A DNA stretch of 53,631 bases from Dyella sp. ASV21 (GCF_016428975.1 NZ_JAELTT010000029.1:1-53631); one strand, 5' to 3'; shown: positions 15,456 to 25,947, counted from the first letter of the stretch. The notes: generated by a model not told the origin, from the letters alone. Made by a program: numbers and translations.

Positions 15456-17297
15456 GTGGGACTCGCCCTCACCCCCGAAATGGTCCTGGTGTTGGGGCTG
15501 GTGGGCTTCACCATGCTGATGCTGGTGCTGGAGTGGATCCGCGCCGATATGGTGGCCTTGCTGGTGGTGGTGGTGATCGGCCTTACCGGCTTGATTCCCT
15601 CCGAGCGCGTGTTCAACGGCTTCGCCGGTAACGCGGTCATCGCCATCATCGCCATCATGATCATGGGCGCCGGCCTGGACCGCGCCGGCGTACTTACCCT
15701 CACCGCCAGCTTTGTCATGCGCATGGCGCGCGGCGTGGAATCGCGCCTGGGCTTGGTGATCAACCTGGTCACCAGCCTGTTCAGCGCGGTGATTCCCAGC
15801 CAGGCGCTGGCGGCACTGATGATTCCCGTTACCAGTCGCCTGGCGGCGCGCACTGGCGTGCCGATCTCACGGCTGCTGCTGCCGATGGCGTTTTGCATCC
15901 TCACGGCCACCAACACCACGCTGATCGCCAATTCGCCACTGATCGTACTGAACGACCTGGTGGCCAGCTCCAACGCCAACCTGCCGGCCGGTGCGCACAC
16001 CATCCCGAAGTTCGGCCTGTTCAGCGTCACGCCTGTAGGCCTGGTGCTGGCGCTGGCGGGCGTGGCGTTCTTCTATTTCTTCGGCCCCAAGCTGCTGCCC
16101 GAGCGCGAGGACGAGCGCCTGAAGGTGACGCCTGGTCGCACCGAGAGCTACTTCGCCGACACCTACGGCATCGTCGGCGAAACCGCCGAGCTCACCGTCA
16201 CCGCGGAAAGCCCGCTGGTGGGCATGAGCATTGGCGAGGTGGAGCAGCTCTACGGCGCGCCCTTGATACTTGCCATCAAGAGCGGCAATGACGCGCGCAT
16301 GGCGCCGCCGGCCGACCACGTAATCTGGGTGGGCTCGGTGCTCGGCGTCTTGGGTCCGCGCGAACAGCTGGGCCAGTTCGCCAATAACCAGCTATGCAAG
16401 CTGAGCCCGCGCATGCGCCAGTTGGGCGAACTGTTCAATCCGTCGCGCGCGGGCATTTCCGAGGCGGTGATTCCGCCCAGTTCGCGCTTCATCAAGCAGA
16501 GCGTGGGTGACCTGCGCCTGCGCAAGCGCTACGGCATTTCGGTGTTGGCGGTGAATCGCGGCGACCAGGTGTATCGCGATGATGTGCGCTCGGTGAGCTT
16601 GCGCGCGGGCGACACCTTGGTGCTGCACTCCAACTGGCGCGACCTGAGCCTGGCCACCGAAGACAAAGACCTGGTGGTGGTCACCGACATTCCCAAGGAA
16701 GAGCAGCGCCCCGGCAAGATCTGGCAGGCGGTGGGTTTCTTCCTGCTGGCCAAGTGCCTGGCGTTGTTCACCCACCTTGACCTCTCCGTCGCCATGATGA
16801 CCGGCGCCATCGGCATGCTGCTTACCGGCGTGCTGAACATGGACGAGGCTTACAAGGCGATCAATTGGAAGACCATCTTCGTCACCGCCTGCCTGATCCC
16901 GCTGGGCTGGTCGATGGACGCCACCGGCGCCGCCGCATGGCTGGCCCAGGTCGTGCTGCAGCACCTGGGGCACACCTCGCACTGGATCTTGCAGCTGTCA
17001 CTGGCCGTGCTCACCCTGTTGTTCTCGCAGGTGATGTCCAACGTGGGCGCCACCGTGATGATGGTGCCCATCGCCATCAGCGTAGCCGTCGCCACGGGCG
17101 GCAACCCGTCGGCGTACGCGCTTATCGTGGCGGTGTCCTCGTCCAACACCTTCCTGCTCAGCTCAGGCCACCCGGCCCTGATGATGGTGGCCGGCCCCGG
17201 CGGCTACCGCGGCAAGGATTTCCTCCGCGTGGGCCTGCCGCTCACCGGCATCGTGCTGGTGCTCACCCTGGTAGCCATCAACTTGATGTACCACTGA
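15456..17297 (+). CDS. SLC13/DASS-type permease with TrkA-C (RCK-C) domains
   Basis: 613 residues with about ten or more membrane helices in two halves. Between them, at about residues 245-400, are two RCK-C-like segments (SPLVGMSIGEVEQLYGAPLI and IKQSVGDLRLRKRYGISVLA). The helix hairpins TATNTTLIANSPLIV and SNVGATVMMVPIAI fit the SLC13 sodium/dicarboxylate or sulfate transporter family. The substrate could be a dicarboxylate, citrate or sulfate. The start is a GTG at 15456; the first ATG is at 15480. A TATACT at 15357-15362 might be its -10. Confidence 0.88.
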   Translation: MGLALTPEMVLVLGLVGFTMLMLVLEWIRADMVALLVVVVIGLTGLIPSERVFNGFAGNAVIAIIAIMIMGAGLDRAGVLTLTASFVMRMARGVESRLGLVINLVTSLFSAVIPSQALAALMIPVTSRLAARTGVPISRLLLPMAFCILTATNTTLIANSPLIVLNDLVASSNANLPAGAHTIPKFGLFSVTPVGLVLALAGVAFFYFFGPKLLPEREDERLKVTPGRTESYFADTYGIVGETAELTVTAESPLVGMSIGEVEQLYGAPLILAIKSGNDARMAPPADHVIWVGSVLGVLGPREQLGQFANNQLCKLSPRMRQLGELFNPSRAGISEAVIPPSSRFIKQSVGDLRLRKRYGISVLAVNRGDQVYRDDVRSVSLRAGDTLVLHSNWRDLSLATEDKDLVVVTDIPKEEQRPGKIWQAVGFFLLAKCLALFTHLDLSVAMMTGAIGMLLTGVLNMDEAYKAINWKTIFVTACLIPLGWSMDATGAAAWLAQVVLQHLGHTSHWILQLSLAVLTLLFSQVMSNVGATVMMVPIAISVAVATGGNPSAYALIVAVSSSNTFLLSSGHPALMMVAGPGGYRGKDFLRVGLPLTGIVLVLTLVAINLMYH

Positions 17298-17309
17298 CCG
17301 GGCACGCAC

Positions 17310-18284
17310 TTAGAACTTGGCTTGGCGGTGCCAGCGCCAGGCGCTCTCCACCATCACCTGCAACCCGGCGTGGCGCGGCCGCCAGCCCAATTCTTGCTGG
17401 GCACGCTCACTGGAGGCCACCAGCACCGCCGGATCGCCCGCGCGCCGCGGCGCCAACGTGTGCGGCACTGGCCGGCCCGTCACTTGCTCGGCCGCGGCGA
17501 TCACCTGGCGCACCGAGTAACCATGCCCGCTGCCGAGATTGAATACGTGCGCGCCCTCGCGCCCGCTCAGGTAGCTCAGCGCCAACTGGTGCGCCTGCGC
17601 CAGATCTTCCACATGCACATAGTCGCGCACGCACGTGCCATCAAGCGTGGGATAGTCGTCGCCGAACACTTTCAGCGCAGGCCCGGAGCCCAGCACGGCG
17701 CGCAGGACATTCGGTATCAAATGGGTTTCGGGCTGGTGCGACTCACCGATCGAACCATCCGCACTGGCACCCGCCGCATTGAAATAGCGCAGCGCCACCG
17801 ATCGCAAACCGTAGGCCACGGCCGCATCCGCCAACACGCGCTCGACCATCAGCTTGCTCGCGCCGTAGGGGTTGATCGGCGCCTTCGGGTGATCCTCATC
17901 GATCACCGCGCTGTTGGGCTGTCCGTAAACGGCCGCGCTGGATGAGAACACCAGCCGCTGCACGCCATGTCGCTGCATGGCTTCGAGCAGATTGAGCGTA
18001 CCGGTGACATTGTTCTGATAGTAGCGATAGGGCGACACCATCGATTCGCCCACCAGCGAGTGGGCGCAGAAATGCATCACCGCATCGAAACGGCGGCTGC
18101 CCAAGGCGCGATCCAGTGCTGCGCTGTCGAGCAAATCCGCTTCGATCAGATCGCCCCACTGCACCGCCTCGCGATGCCCGGTGCAAAGGTTGTCCAGCAC
18201 GGTGACGCCTACGCCCTCACCTGCCAGATACCGGGCCATATGGCTGCCGATATAGCCGGCCCCGCCACAAAGCAGCACGTTCAT
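17310..18284 (-). CDS. galE: UDP-glucose 4-epimerase
   Basis: Interconverts UDP-glucose and UDP-galactose; NAD-dependent SDR enzyme feeding surface polysaccharide synthesis. 324 residues. Visible features: GGAGYIGSH dinucleotide-binding motif at residues 7-15, HFCAHSLVGESM, FSSSAAVYG with catalytic Ser region, YGASK with catalytic Tyr and Lys, RYFNAAGA, and VRDYVHVEDLA. The ATG at 18284 gives the standard N-terminus; the frame is open upstream but unrelated. It is convergent with the SLC13 gene. Confidence 0.94.
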   Translation of the reverse strand: MNVLLCGGAGYIGSHMARYLAGEGVGVTVLDNLCTGHREAVQWGDLIEADLLDSAALDRALGSRRFDAVMHFCAHSLVGESMVSPYRYYQNNVTGTLNLLEAMQRHGVQRLVFSSSAAVYGQPNSAVIDEDHPKAPINPYGASKLMVERVLADAAVAYGLRSVALRYFNAAGASADGSIGESHQPETHLIPNVLRAVLGSGPALKVFGDDYPTLDGTCVRDYVHVEDLAQAHQLALSYLSGREGAHVFNLGSGHGYSVRQVIAAAEQVTGRPVPHTLAPRRAGDPAVLVASSERAQQELGWRPRHAGLQVMVESAWRWHRQAKF

Positions 18285-18404
18285 GCGGATGCCTCGCGCG
18301 CAAGGCCCTTCTGCGAAAGTATCGCTGTCATCTTTCCCCCGTCGACGCCCAGCCATGGGCTATCCCCAGCTTGTTGGAGCGGCACGCTACACCATCGCCA
18401 CGAC

Positions 18405-18749
18405 TCAGTCGTCGAGCCAGACCGCGCCATCGGCGATGCGCACGTTTACCGCGCGCAGATGTTCGCCGCGGCACGGGCCACCCACGCATAGGCCATCGTT
18501 GTCGTTGAAGGTGGCGCCATGCGCGGCGCAGATCAGCAAATGGTCCTTGATCAGGAACTTGCCCGGTGCCCAATCCAGCCGGCGGCCCGCGTGCGGGCAG
18601 ATGTTCAGATAGGCGTGCACCGCGTCATCGCGTCGCAATACGATGACGTTTTCTTCGCCATCGCGCAGGGCGGCATCGACGGCGATCGCGCCGCCATCGG
18701 GAATATCGTCCAACCGGCAGAGCGCCTGGTCGGGGGTTGCTGTATCCAT
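18405..18749 (-). CDS. Small Rieske [2Fe-2S] protein
   Basis: 114 residues. The cluster ligands are visible: C51-P-H53 in YLNICPHAGRRLDW and C74-A-A-H77 in LLICAAHGATF. This is the stand-alone, soluble Rieske ferredoxin type (NirD-like), used in electron transfer to oxygenases or of unknown role. No oxygenase gene is next to it. The ATG at 18749 gives the normal start. It is divergent from the small membrane protein gene at 18828. Confidence 0.88.
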   Translation of the reverse strand: MDTATPDQALCRLDDIPDGGAIAVDAALRDGEENVIVLRRDDAVHAYLNICPHAGRRLDWAPGKFLIKDHLLICAAHGATFNDNDGLCVGGPCRGEHLRAVNVRIADGAVWLDD

Positions 18750-18827
18750 CGGCACTTGCCTCTTTAGCCCAAAGGCCCCATCGTTACGCACGTAAGTCGT
18801 TGATTTTACCACACGGATTTTTAACAC

Positions 18828-19100
18828 ATGCGTTTTTCGCTGCCCCTTCCGCGTCGTTCCCGCCACCCGCTGGTGCGTGCCCTGTCGCTCCTCGTGGGGC
18901 TGGCCGTGGTCGGCGTGCTGTTGGTATTTGGCCTGGTCGTTGCCGGTGTGCTGCTGGTTGGTGGCGCGCTGGTGTTCGGTCTGCGCCAATGGTCGCGTAA
19001 GCGGGGCGCCGTGTCTCCTGCCGCGCGTCGCGCACACCAGCCCGAAGTGATCGAGGGCGAGTTCGTGGTGCTGCAGCAGAGCCGTCACGCCACGCGCTAA
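18828..19100 (+). CDS. Small membrane protein of unknown function
   Basis: 90 residues. A basic N-terminus (RFSLPLPRRSRHPLVRAL) precedes one long or two short hydrophobic segments at about 18-52, with repeated VGVLLVFG/VAGVLLVGG. A cytoplasmic or periplasmic tail ends in VIEGEFVVLQQ. The ribosome-binding site is weak and TTTTTAACAC precedes the ATG. No function can be assigned; codon use and spacing suggest it is real. Confidence 0.6.
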   Translation: MRFSLPLPRRSRHPLVRALSLLVGLAVVGVLLVFGLVVAGVLLVGGALVFGLRQWSRKRGAVSPAARRAHQPEVIEGEFVVLQQSRHATR

Positions 19101-19188
19101 ACACCGCGTTGCCGCTAAGGCACAAGATCCGGATGGTGACGGCACGGCAGCCGGACTAGGCTGCGTCCATCGCCTCCCGGATCTCGCC

Positions 19189-20070
19189 ATGAACGCCCGT
19201 CTCGCTACCGATACCCTGCTGGAACAGGTTCGTCTGCTGGTGGAACGTGCCGAGGAGCCGCCCACGCTGCAGGCGCTGGCGGACTCCGTACAACTGAGTC
19301 CCAGCCATCTCCAGCGTGCGTTTCGCCGCCGCTATGGCATGAGCCCCGCCGAATACCACCGCGCGCGCCGCTTCGGTCACTTGAAGAACGCGCTGCGCAA
19401 CGGCGCACCCGTGGCCGATGCGGTGTATGACGCCGGCTTCGGCTCCGGCAGCCGGGTGTATGAGCACAGCGATCGGCTGCTTGGCATGACACCGGCCAGC
19501 TACCGCTCGGGTGGCGCGGGCGCCGATATCCGCTACACCACCACCGACACGCCGCTGGGGCGCCTGCTGGTTGCCACGACCTCGCGCGGCATTTGCGCGG
19601 TCACGTTGGGCGACGATGACGCGGCATTGGAAGCACGGCTGACCGGGGAATTTCCCCATGCCACGCGTCAGCGCGTGGATGCCGGCCGCGAGGAATGGCT
19701 GGATGCCGTCATCGCCCGTATCGCGCACGATTTGGGTTGGGCCAAGGCCGATGCCCCCGCACTGCCACCGCTGGACGTGGCCGCCACCGCTTTTCAGTGG
19801 CGGGTGTGGAATGCGCTCACGCGTATTCCCAGTGGCGAAACGCGCAGCTACGGCGCGCTGGCCGCCGAACTGGGCATACCCAAGGCAGCGCGGGCCATCG
19901 GGCGCGCCTGCGGCAGCAACCGGCTGGCGCTCATCGTGCCCTGCCACCGCATCGTGCGCGAGGATGGCTCGCTGGGCGGATGGCGCTGGGGCGTGGAGCG
20001 CAAGCGCGATCTGCTGGACGGCGAGCGACGCAACTCCCACGACGGTCGCGCGCATCATGCCGTGGCCTGA
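19189..20070 (+). CDS. ada: Ada-like AraC regulator fused to O6-methylguanine-DNA methyltransferase
   Basis: 293 residues. Residues 1-105 are an AraC-type double helix-turn-helix (LADSVQLSPSHLQRAFRRRYGMSP..EYHRARR). The second part is the methyltransferase with acceptor C252 in IVPCHRIVRE, the RAIGRACGSN segment and FQWRVWNAL. E. coli Ada also has an N-terminal zinc domain with a phosphotriester-accepting Cys; that domain is absent, so adaptive activation must differ or be absent. It repairs O6-methylguanine in DNA. Confidence 0.9.
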   Translation: MNARLATDTLLEQVRLLVERAEEPPTLQALADSVQLSPSHLQRAFRRRYGMSPAEYHRARRFGHLKNALRNGAPVADAVYDAGFGSGSRVYEHSDRLLGMTPASYRSGGAGADIRYTTTDTPLGRLLVATTSRGICAVTLGDDDAALEARLTGEFPHATRQRVDAGREEWLDAVIARIAHDLGWAKADAPALPPLDVAATAFQWRVWNALTRIPSGETRSYGALAAELGIPKAARAIGRACGSNRLALIVPCHRIVREDGSLGGWRWGVERKRDLLDGERRNSHDGRAHHAVA

Positions 20071-20208
20071 GTGCGGATTTGGCTTGAGGCCGTCTCAAGG
20101 CTGCCTTGCATAAGCCTCGCTTCTGCCCCCAGCCGCGCCGGTTTAAGGTGCAGCTACCTGTAAACTACGGCAGGCATCCGCCCCGCGATGCCTCCCTGCG
20201 TGCCCGCC

Positions 20209-21132
20209 ATGAACGATACCTCCACGACGCCTGCCGCTACCGCGGCACCTGCTGCTTTTGCCGACGCCCGCGTGATGGTGCCGTTGGCGCTGTTGGTGCT
20301 CTACGTCGTCTGGGGCTCGACCTATCTGGGCATTCGCTACGCGCTGGAAAGCTACCCGCCGTTCCTGCTGGCCGGCGTGCGCTTTCTTGGCGCGGGCATC
20401 GCCATGTTCGCTTTCCTGCGCCTGCGTGGCATCGCCATGCCTACCCCGCGCCAGTGGCGCAATGCGGCGGTCACCGGCGTGCTCTTGCTGGGCTTTGGCA
20501 ACGGCCTGGTGTGTTTTGCCGAGCAGCGCGTGAGTTCGGGCATCGCTGCCGTGGCGGTGGCCAGCATGCCGCTGTTTTCGGCACTGTTTTCGGGCATGTA
20601 CGGCGAATGGCCGACACGTCGCGAAACCGTGGGCCTGGTGATCGGCTTTGTCGGCGTGATCGTGTTGAACCTCGGCACCGGCCTCTCCGGCTCACGCATT
20701 GGCGCGCTGGCGCTGCTGGTGGCGGCCATGAGCTGGGCCTTCGGCTCAGCCTGGAGTCGTCGCCAGGATATGCCCTCCGGCCCGATGAACACCGCCGCGC
20801 AGATGCTGTGCGCCAGCGTGGCCATGCTGTTGGTAGGCTACGCCACCGGCGAACACCTGCCGGCGCACCCCACCCCTCGCGCTACGGCGGCGCTGCTGTA
20901 TCTGGCCGTGTTCGGCTCGATTGTGGCGTTCAGCGCCTACCTTTATGTGCTCAAGCATGCGCGCCCCGCGCTGGCGACCAGCTACGCCTACGTAAACCCG
21001 CCAGTGGCGGTGCTGTTTGGCGTGCTGCTGGCGGGCGAAACCGTGGGGCCCTATGACCTCGCCGGCATGGCCATCATTCTGCTGGGCGTGGGTGCGATCA
21101 CGCTGGCGCGCCAGCGTCGCGCGGGTCGCTGA
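20209..21132 (+). CDS. yedA: YedA-like EamA/DMT family exporter
   Basis: About 307 residues with ten membrane helices in two EamA repeats. Features close to E. coli YedA as remembered: LYVVWGSTYLGIRYALES, FGNGLVCFAEQ.VSSGIAAV, MSWAFGSAWSRR and ARPALATSYAYVNPPVAVLFG. Family members export drugs or metabolites; the substrate is unknown. An ATG at 20188 would add seven residues; neither start has a strong ribosome-binding site. Confidence 0.88.
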   Translation: MNDTSTTPAATAAPAAFADARVMVPLALLVLYVVWGSTYLGIRYALESYPPFLLAGVRFLGAGIAMFAFLRLRGIAMPTPRQWRNAAVTGVLLLGFGNGLVCFAEQRVSSGIAAVAVASMPLFSALFSGMYGEWPTRRETVGLVIGFVGVIVLNLGTGLSGSRIGALALLVAAMSWAFGSAWSRRQDMPSGPMNTAAQMLCASVAMLLVGYATGEHLPAHPTPRATAALLYLAVFGSIVAFSAYLYVLKHARPALATSYAYVNPPVAVLFGVLLAGETVGPYDLAGMAIILLGVGAITLARQRRAGR

Positions 21133-21218
21133 CAGCTTTCCGCCCGTACGACCTTGGTCGGCTTGCCTGGCTCCGTCGGGCGCGCTCACCATGCCCCGAT
21201 ATCTGGTCGGGGATGCCC

Positions 21219-22631
21219 ATGAGCGCAACAAACGAAGGTTGGATGGCGCGCGCCGCATTGCGCAGCGCTGCGTGGTCCGAACGCTGGTTTCCGGATGCAT
21301 GGGTGTTCGCGGCGCTGGGCGTAATCATCGTGGCGGTGGCGGCGCTCGCCTTCGGCGCCTCGCCGGCGGTGACGGTGAATGCGTTTGGCGATGGTTTCTG
21401 GAGCCTGATTCCCTTCACCATGCAAATGGCCTTCGTGGTAATCGGCGGCTATGTGGTCGCCACAGCACCGGTGGTAGCGCGCTTCATCGAACTGTTGGCG
21501 CGTGCACCGCGTACGGGCCGTGGCGCGGTCTGCTATGTGGGCCTGGTGAGCATGCTGGCCTCACTGTTGTCGTGGGGCTTTTCGCTGGTGTTCGGTGGCT
21601 TGCTGGTGCGCGCACTGGCCAGGCGCGAGGACCTGCGCATGGATTACCGCGCCGCCGGCGCGGCCGCGTATCTGGGCCTGGGCGCCGTGTGGGCGATGGG
21701 CCTCTCCTCGTCGGCGGCGCAATTGCAGGCCAACCCCAAGAGCATGCCGCCGGGCCTGCTCAATATCACCGGCGTATTGCCTTTCAGCCAGACCATTTTC
21801 CTGTGGCAGTCGATCGTGCTCACCGCCGTTTTGATTGCGGTGTCGCTGGTGATCTGCTGGTTCACCGCACCCTCGGAGCGGAACGCGCGTACCGCCCAGG
21901 ATTTCGGTGTCACCGACACCGCCACGCCCGCCTTGCCGCCGCGCCAGCGGCCGGGAGAGTGGTTGGAATACAGCCCGCTGCTCTCGCTGCTGATCGGCCT
22001 GCTCGGGCTGGGCTGGCTGGGTTACGAGTTCGCGACCAAGCCAGCGGTAACCGCCATCGCCAACTTGAATACCTATAACTTCCTGTTCCTTACGCTCGGC
22101 CTGCTGCTGCATTGGCGCCCGCGCAGTTTCCTCAATGCTGTGTCACTCGCGGTACCGAGCACCGCAGGCGTGCTGATCCAGTTTCCGCTGTATGGCGGCA
22201 TTGCCTCGCTGCTGACCCATGCGCCGGGTTTTGCCGATGCGACGCTGGCGCATCGCCTGTCGGGGCTATTCGTGCACATTGCCTCCACCGAAACGTTCTC
22301 GCTGGTGATGGGCGTGTACTCGGCGATCCTCGGCTTCTTCGTGCCGTCGGGTGGCGGCAAGTGGCTGGTGGAGGCACCTTATGTGATGCAGGCCGCCAAC
22401 GATCTGCACGTGCACCTCGGCTGGGCGGTGCAGGTGTACAACGCCGCCGAAGCCCTGCCGAACCTTATCAATCCCTTCTGGATGCTGCCGCTGCTCGGCG
22501 TGCTGGGACTGAAGGCGCGCGACGTGGTCGGCTTCACTTTCATGCAATTGCTGGTGCATCTGCCGCTGGTGCTCGGCCTGTTGTGGGCCTTGGGGCTCAC
22601 ACTCACCTACCTGCCGCCCGTCATGCCCTGA
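21219..22631 (+). CDS. atoE: Short-chain fatty acid transporter (AtoE family)
   Basis: About 470 residues with about 12 membrane helices. The conserved segments FSLVFGGLLVRALARR, LGLGAVWAMGLSSSAAQLQA, NLNTYNFLFLTLGLLLHWRP and FFVPSGGGKWLVEAPYV mark the AtoE family, which takes up short-chain fatty acids such as butyrate. The ato enzymes are not nearby. The ATG at 21219 has GGGGA at a usable distance; an in-frame ATG lies six bases upstream. Confidence 0.9.
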   Translation: MSATNEGWMARAALRSAAWSERWFPDAWVFAALGVIIVAVAALAFGASPAVTVNAFGDGFWSLIPFTMQMAFVVIGGYVVATAPVVARFIELLARAPRTGRGAVCYVGLVSMLASLLSWGFSLVFGGLLVRALARREDLRMDYRAAGAAAYLGLGAVWAMGLSSSAAQLQANPKSMPPGLLNITGVLPFSQTIFLWQSIVLTAVLIAVSLVICWFTAPSERNARTAQDFGVTDTATPALPPRQRPGEWLEYSPLLSLLIGLLGLGWLGYEFATKPAVTAIANLNTYNFLFLTLGLLLHWRPRSFLNAVSLAVPSTAGVLIQFPLYGGIASLLTHAPGFADATLAHRLSGLFVHIASTETFSLVMGVYSAILGFFVPSGGGKWLVEAPYVMQAANDLHVHLGWAVQVYNAAEALPNLINPFWMLPLLGVLGLKARDVVGFTFMQLLVHLPLVLGLLWALGLTLTYLPPVMP

Positions 22632-22644
22632 GAGGCCTGGCGGA

Positions 22645-22671
22645 GCGTGTGCGCCCCGTGGGCGCACACGC
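22645..22671. terminator. Hairpin between atoE and the ABC permease gene
   Basis: GCGTGTGCGCCC and GGGCGCACACGC form a perfect 12-bp stem with loop CGT, between two convergent genes. The plus-side tail CTTGGTCTT is only weakly T-rich. Confidence 0.55.
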
Positions 22672-22679
22672 CTTGGTCT

Positions 22680-23996
22680 TCAAAGCTCGCGCAGTGCCGT
22701 GGTCACCGGCAAACGCGCGGCCCGCATGGCCGGGAACAACCCGCCGATAAAACCGATCGCCAGCGCCCATTTCAGGCCCGTCCACATCAGCGCAGGCGAC
22801 ACCCTCAGCTCAAAGCTGAGCTTGCCAACGGTGCCCGCCGCCAGGGTGGACGCGCTGTACCCGTTGAAGATCAGCCAAGCCAGCACGCCGCCCAGCACGC
22901 CACCTATCAGGGCCAGCAGCATGGTCTCCAGCATCACCGCCACCACCACCGGCAGACCGCGAAAACCGATGGCGCGCAGCGTGGCGATTTCACGTGCGCG
23001 GGTCGCCACGGCCGCGAACATCGTGTTGAGCGCGCCGAACATGGCGCCGATCGCCATGATCACACCCACGGTGATGCCGATGATCCGGATCACCTTGGTC
23101 ATGCCTTCAGACTGCTTGCTGAAGTAGTCCAGTGTGGTGTTCACATCCACCTTGAGTTGCGGATTGCTTTCCAGCTCGGCCTTGAACGCATCGTAGGCCT
23201 TGGGGTCGGTGAGCTTGACCACCACCGAGGCGCGGCTGCTGCCGCGACGATAGGTGTCGGCCACCACATTGGCGTCGCCCCATACTTCCGAGTCCATCGC
23301 ATCGCCGGAAGCGAATACGCCCACCACCGTCCATTGCTGGTTACCCAGGCGCACCGCATGCCCCGGCTCCAGTCCCGCGAACTCCTTGGCGGCGCCCTTG
23401 CCGACGATCAACTCGCGCATGCCGGGCTGAAAGTTGCGGCCCTGCACGATTTTCACGTTGGGGCGCACCGCCCAGGCTTGTTCGCTGACGCCGCGCAACT
23501 GCACGCTGCCCTCGTCCTCCGCCTTGCCACCGCGCAAGGGAAGGTTCGCGGCCACCACCAGCTCGGGCGAAGCGATCGGCTGCCCCTTGGCGTCCTTGGC
23601 AATGCCTGGCGCTTGCGGGATCAGCACAACGCTGTCGTGATCGAGCACCGACATTACCTCGGCGGCGGATGAGCCGCGCATCACGATGGCGGTATCCGCG
23701 CTGCCGGTCTTGCGCAACGTTTCGGCATAGCCCTCGCCCATCGCCAGCAATGCCACCAGCACGCCGACCACGCCGGCGATACCCACCACGATCACCGCGG
23801 AAGAGCCCAGGCGCTGACGCAAGGTGCTGATGCCTACGTTGGTGACCGACGCGGCCTGGCGACCGCGCCGCGTGAACAGCATCCACGCAGCGAACAACAC
23901 CGCCAGCACCAGCACGCCCTGCCAAGGCAAGACGATCCATAACGCCAGGAATGCCGCCACCAGCAACAACAGTGCAAGATTGATCAGGAAATTCAT
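22680..23996 (-). CDS. MacB/FtsX-type ABC transporter permease 2
   Basis: 438 residues. It begins with about two hydrophobic helices (residues 1-45), then a MacB-like periplasmic core domain (about 90-300), and three C-terminal membrane helices with the FtsX pattern (TVGVIMAIGAMFGALNTM, ATRAREIATLRAIGF, FPAMRAARL). It lies ten bases after the first permease gene. Such systems move lipoproteins, peptides or drugs from the periplasm; the substrate is unknown. Confidence 0.87.
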   Translation of the reverse strand: MNFLINLALLLLVAAFLALWIVLPWQGVLVLAVLFAAWMLFTRRGRQAASVTNVGISTLRQRLGSSAVIVVGIAGVVGVLVALLAMGEGYAETLRKTGSADTAIVMRGSSAAEVMSVLDHDSVVLIPQAPGIAKDAKGQPIASPELVVAANLPLRGGKAEDEGSVQLRGVSEQAWAVRPNVKIVQGRNFQPGMRELIVGKGAAKEFAGLEPGHAVRLGNQQWTVVGVFASGDAMDSEVWGDANVVADTYRRGSSRASVVVKLTDPKAYDAFKAELESNPQLKVDVNTTLDYFSKQSEGMTKVIRIIGITVGVIMAIGAMFGALNTMFAAVATRAREIATLRAIGFRGLPVVVAVMLETMLLALIGGVLGGVLAWLIFNGYSASTLAAGTVGKLSFELRVSPALMWTGLKWALAIGFIGGLFPAMRAARLPVTTALREL

Positions 23997-24006
23997 GGTG
24001 TGCTCC

Positions 24007-25173
24007 TCAGCGTCCGGCCAGGGCGTCGACGATGTTCAGGCGCATGGCGCGCAGCGCGGGCAACACACCCACCAGCAGGCCGATCAGGATCATCAGCGTC
24101 AGGCCAAGCAACCAGCTGTTGGCGCCCACTGGCGGCAGGTTCAACATGCCGCCGCTGCCCGCGCCGACGATTGGCACGATGAGCGAGGCGAGCCCCAGCC
24201 CAATCACACCGCCCAGCAGCAGCAAGAGCACCGACTCGGCCAGCACGATGGCAAGCACGGCGTGATTGGAAAAGCCAATCGTCTTGAGCACCGCCAGCTC
24301 ACTCGTGCGCTCACGCACGGCCTGCATCATGGTGTTGCCCGAGAGCAATAGCAGGGTGAAGAACACCGCACCCATGATGGAGCCCACGATCAGGCCGATA
24401 TCAGCGAGCTGCTTCATCCAGCTCGCGGTCGCGGCCTGCTCGGTCTGCGTGCGTGTCTCGTGATCGGAGTTGGCGGAAATGGCATCGATGGCCTTGGCCA
24501 CGCGGTCAGCCTGATTTACGTCCGTGACGCGGGTGACGTACCAGCCCACCTGGCCGCGATTGAACGGCGTGGTTTCATCGAAGTATTTCCAATGCAGCAG
24601 GAGCATCTGGTCGAAGAAGCCACCGGCCTTCTTGTCCTTGGAGTGCAAGATGCCCACCACGTCGAAGGTCCAGTTCTTGCTGCCTTGGCGATTGGGGAAG
24701 ATGGTCGATTGCAGCGGAATCTTGTCGCCCACTTTCCAGTTGAAGCGCTTGGCCAGCTTCTCGCCCACCAGCACGCCGGTACGCGTATCGTCGAAGGCCT
24801 TGCGCTCGGCCGCGCTCACGTCGATCTCCGGGTAGAGATCGATGTAGTTGGGCTCCACCGCAAAGCTGAAAACCTGGTTGTGCGGGTCCTGATAGGCGCC
24901 GCCGAACCAGTTGGCATAGGTCACCAGTTTCACACCCGGCACCTGCGCAATCTGCGACTCCAGCGATTGCGGCAAGGTCTGGATGAAAGAGAGCTTGGAG
25001 CCGGTTTGCAGCCGTTGCGCACCGTTGGCGCTCTGCCCGGCCTGATTGAACGAAGTGCGCACCGCGTCGAGCATGCCGAACAAAAGGAACGCGGCGATGA
25101 TCGACACCAGGGTGAGCACCGTGCGGGCTTTGCGCCGGAATAGCGCCGCCCAGATGAGATGGAGATATTTCAT
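24007..25173 (-). CDS. MacB/FtsX-type ABC transporter permease 1
   Basis: 388 residues from MKYLHLIWAALFRRKARTVL with GAGGAGG eight bases upstream. One N-terminal helix is followed by a MacB core domain and three FtsX-type helices (IVGSIMGAVFFTLLLLSGNTM, RTSELAVLKTIGFSN, GVLPALRAMRLN). It starts ten bases after the ATPase gene and ends ten bases before permease 2; the pair probably forms a heterodimer. A long open frame upstream belongs to another reading frame of the ATPase gene. Confidence 0.88.
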   Translation of the reverse strand: MKYLHLIWAALFRRKARTVLTLVSIIAAFLLFGMLDAVRTSFNQAGQSANGAQRLQTGSKLSFIQTLPQSLESQIAQVPGVKLVTYANWFGGAYQDPHNQVFSFAVEPNYIDLYPEIDVSAAERKAFDDTRTGVLVGEKLAKRFNWKVGDKIPLQSTIFPNRQGSKNWTFDVVGILHSKDKKAGGFFDQMLLLHWKYFDETTPFNRGQVGWYVTRVTDVNQADRVAKAIDAISANSDHETRTQTEQAATASWMKQLADIGLIVGSIMGAVFFTLLLLSGNTMMQAVRERTSELAVLKTIGFSNHAVLAIVLAESVLLLLLGGVIGLGLASLIVPIVGAGSGGMLNLPPVGANSWLLGLTLMILIGLLVGVLPALRAMRLNIVDALAGR

Positions 25174-25183
25174 CGCCGCCTCC

Positions 25184-25870
<687 letters not shown>

Positions 25871-25947
25871 GCTCAGTGCTCCCGAATCGTTCGCTACGCA
25901 TCGCGCCGTGCGATGCACCCGATCACGCCTGGCGGTCGAACAACCGC

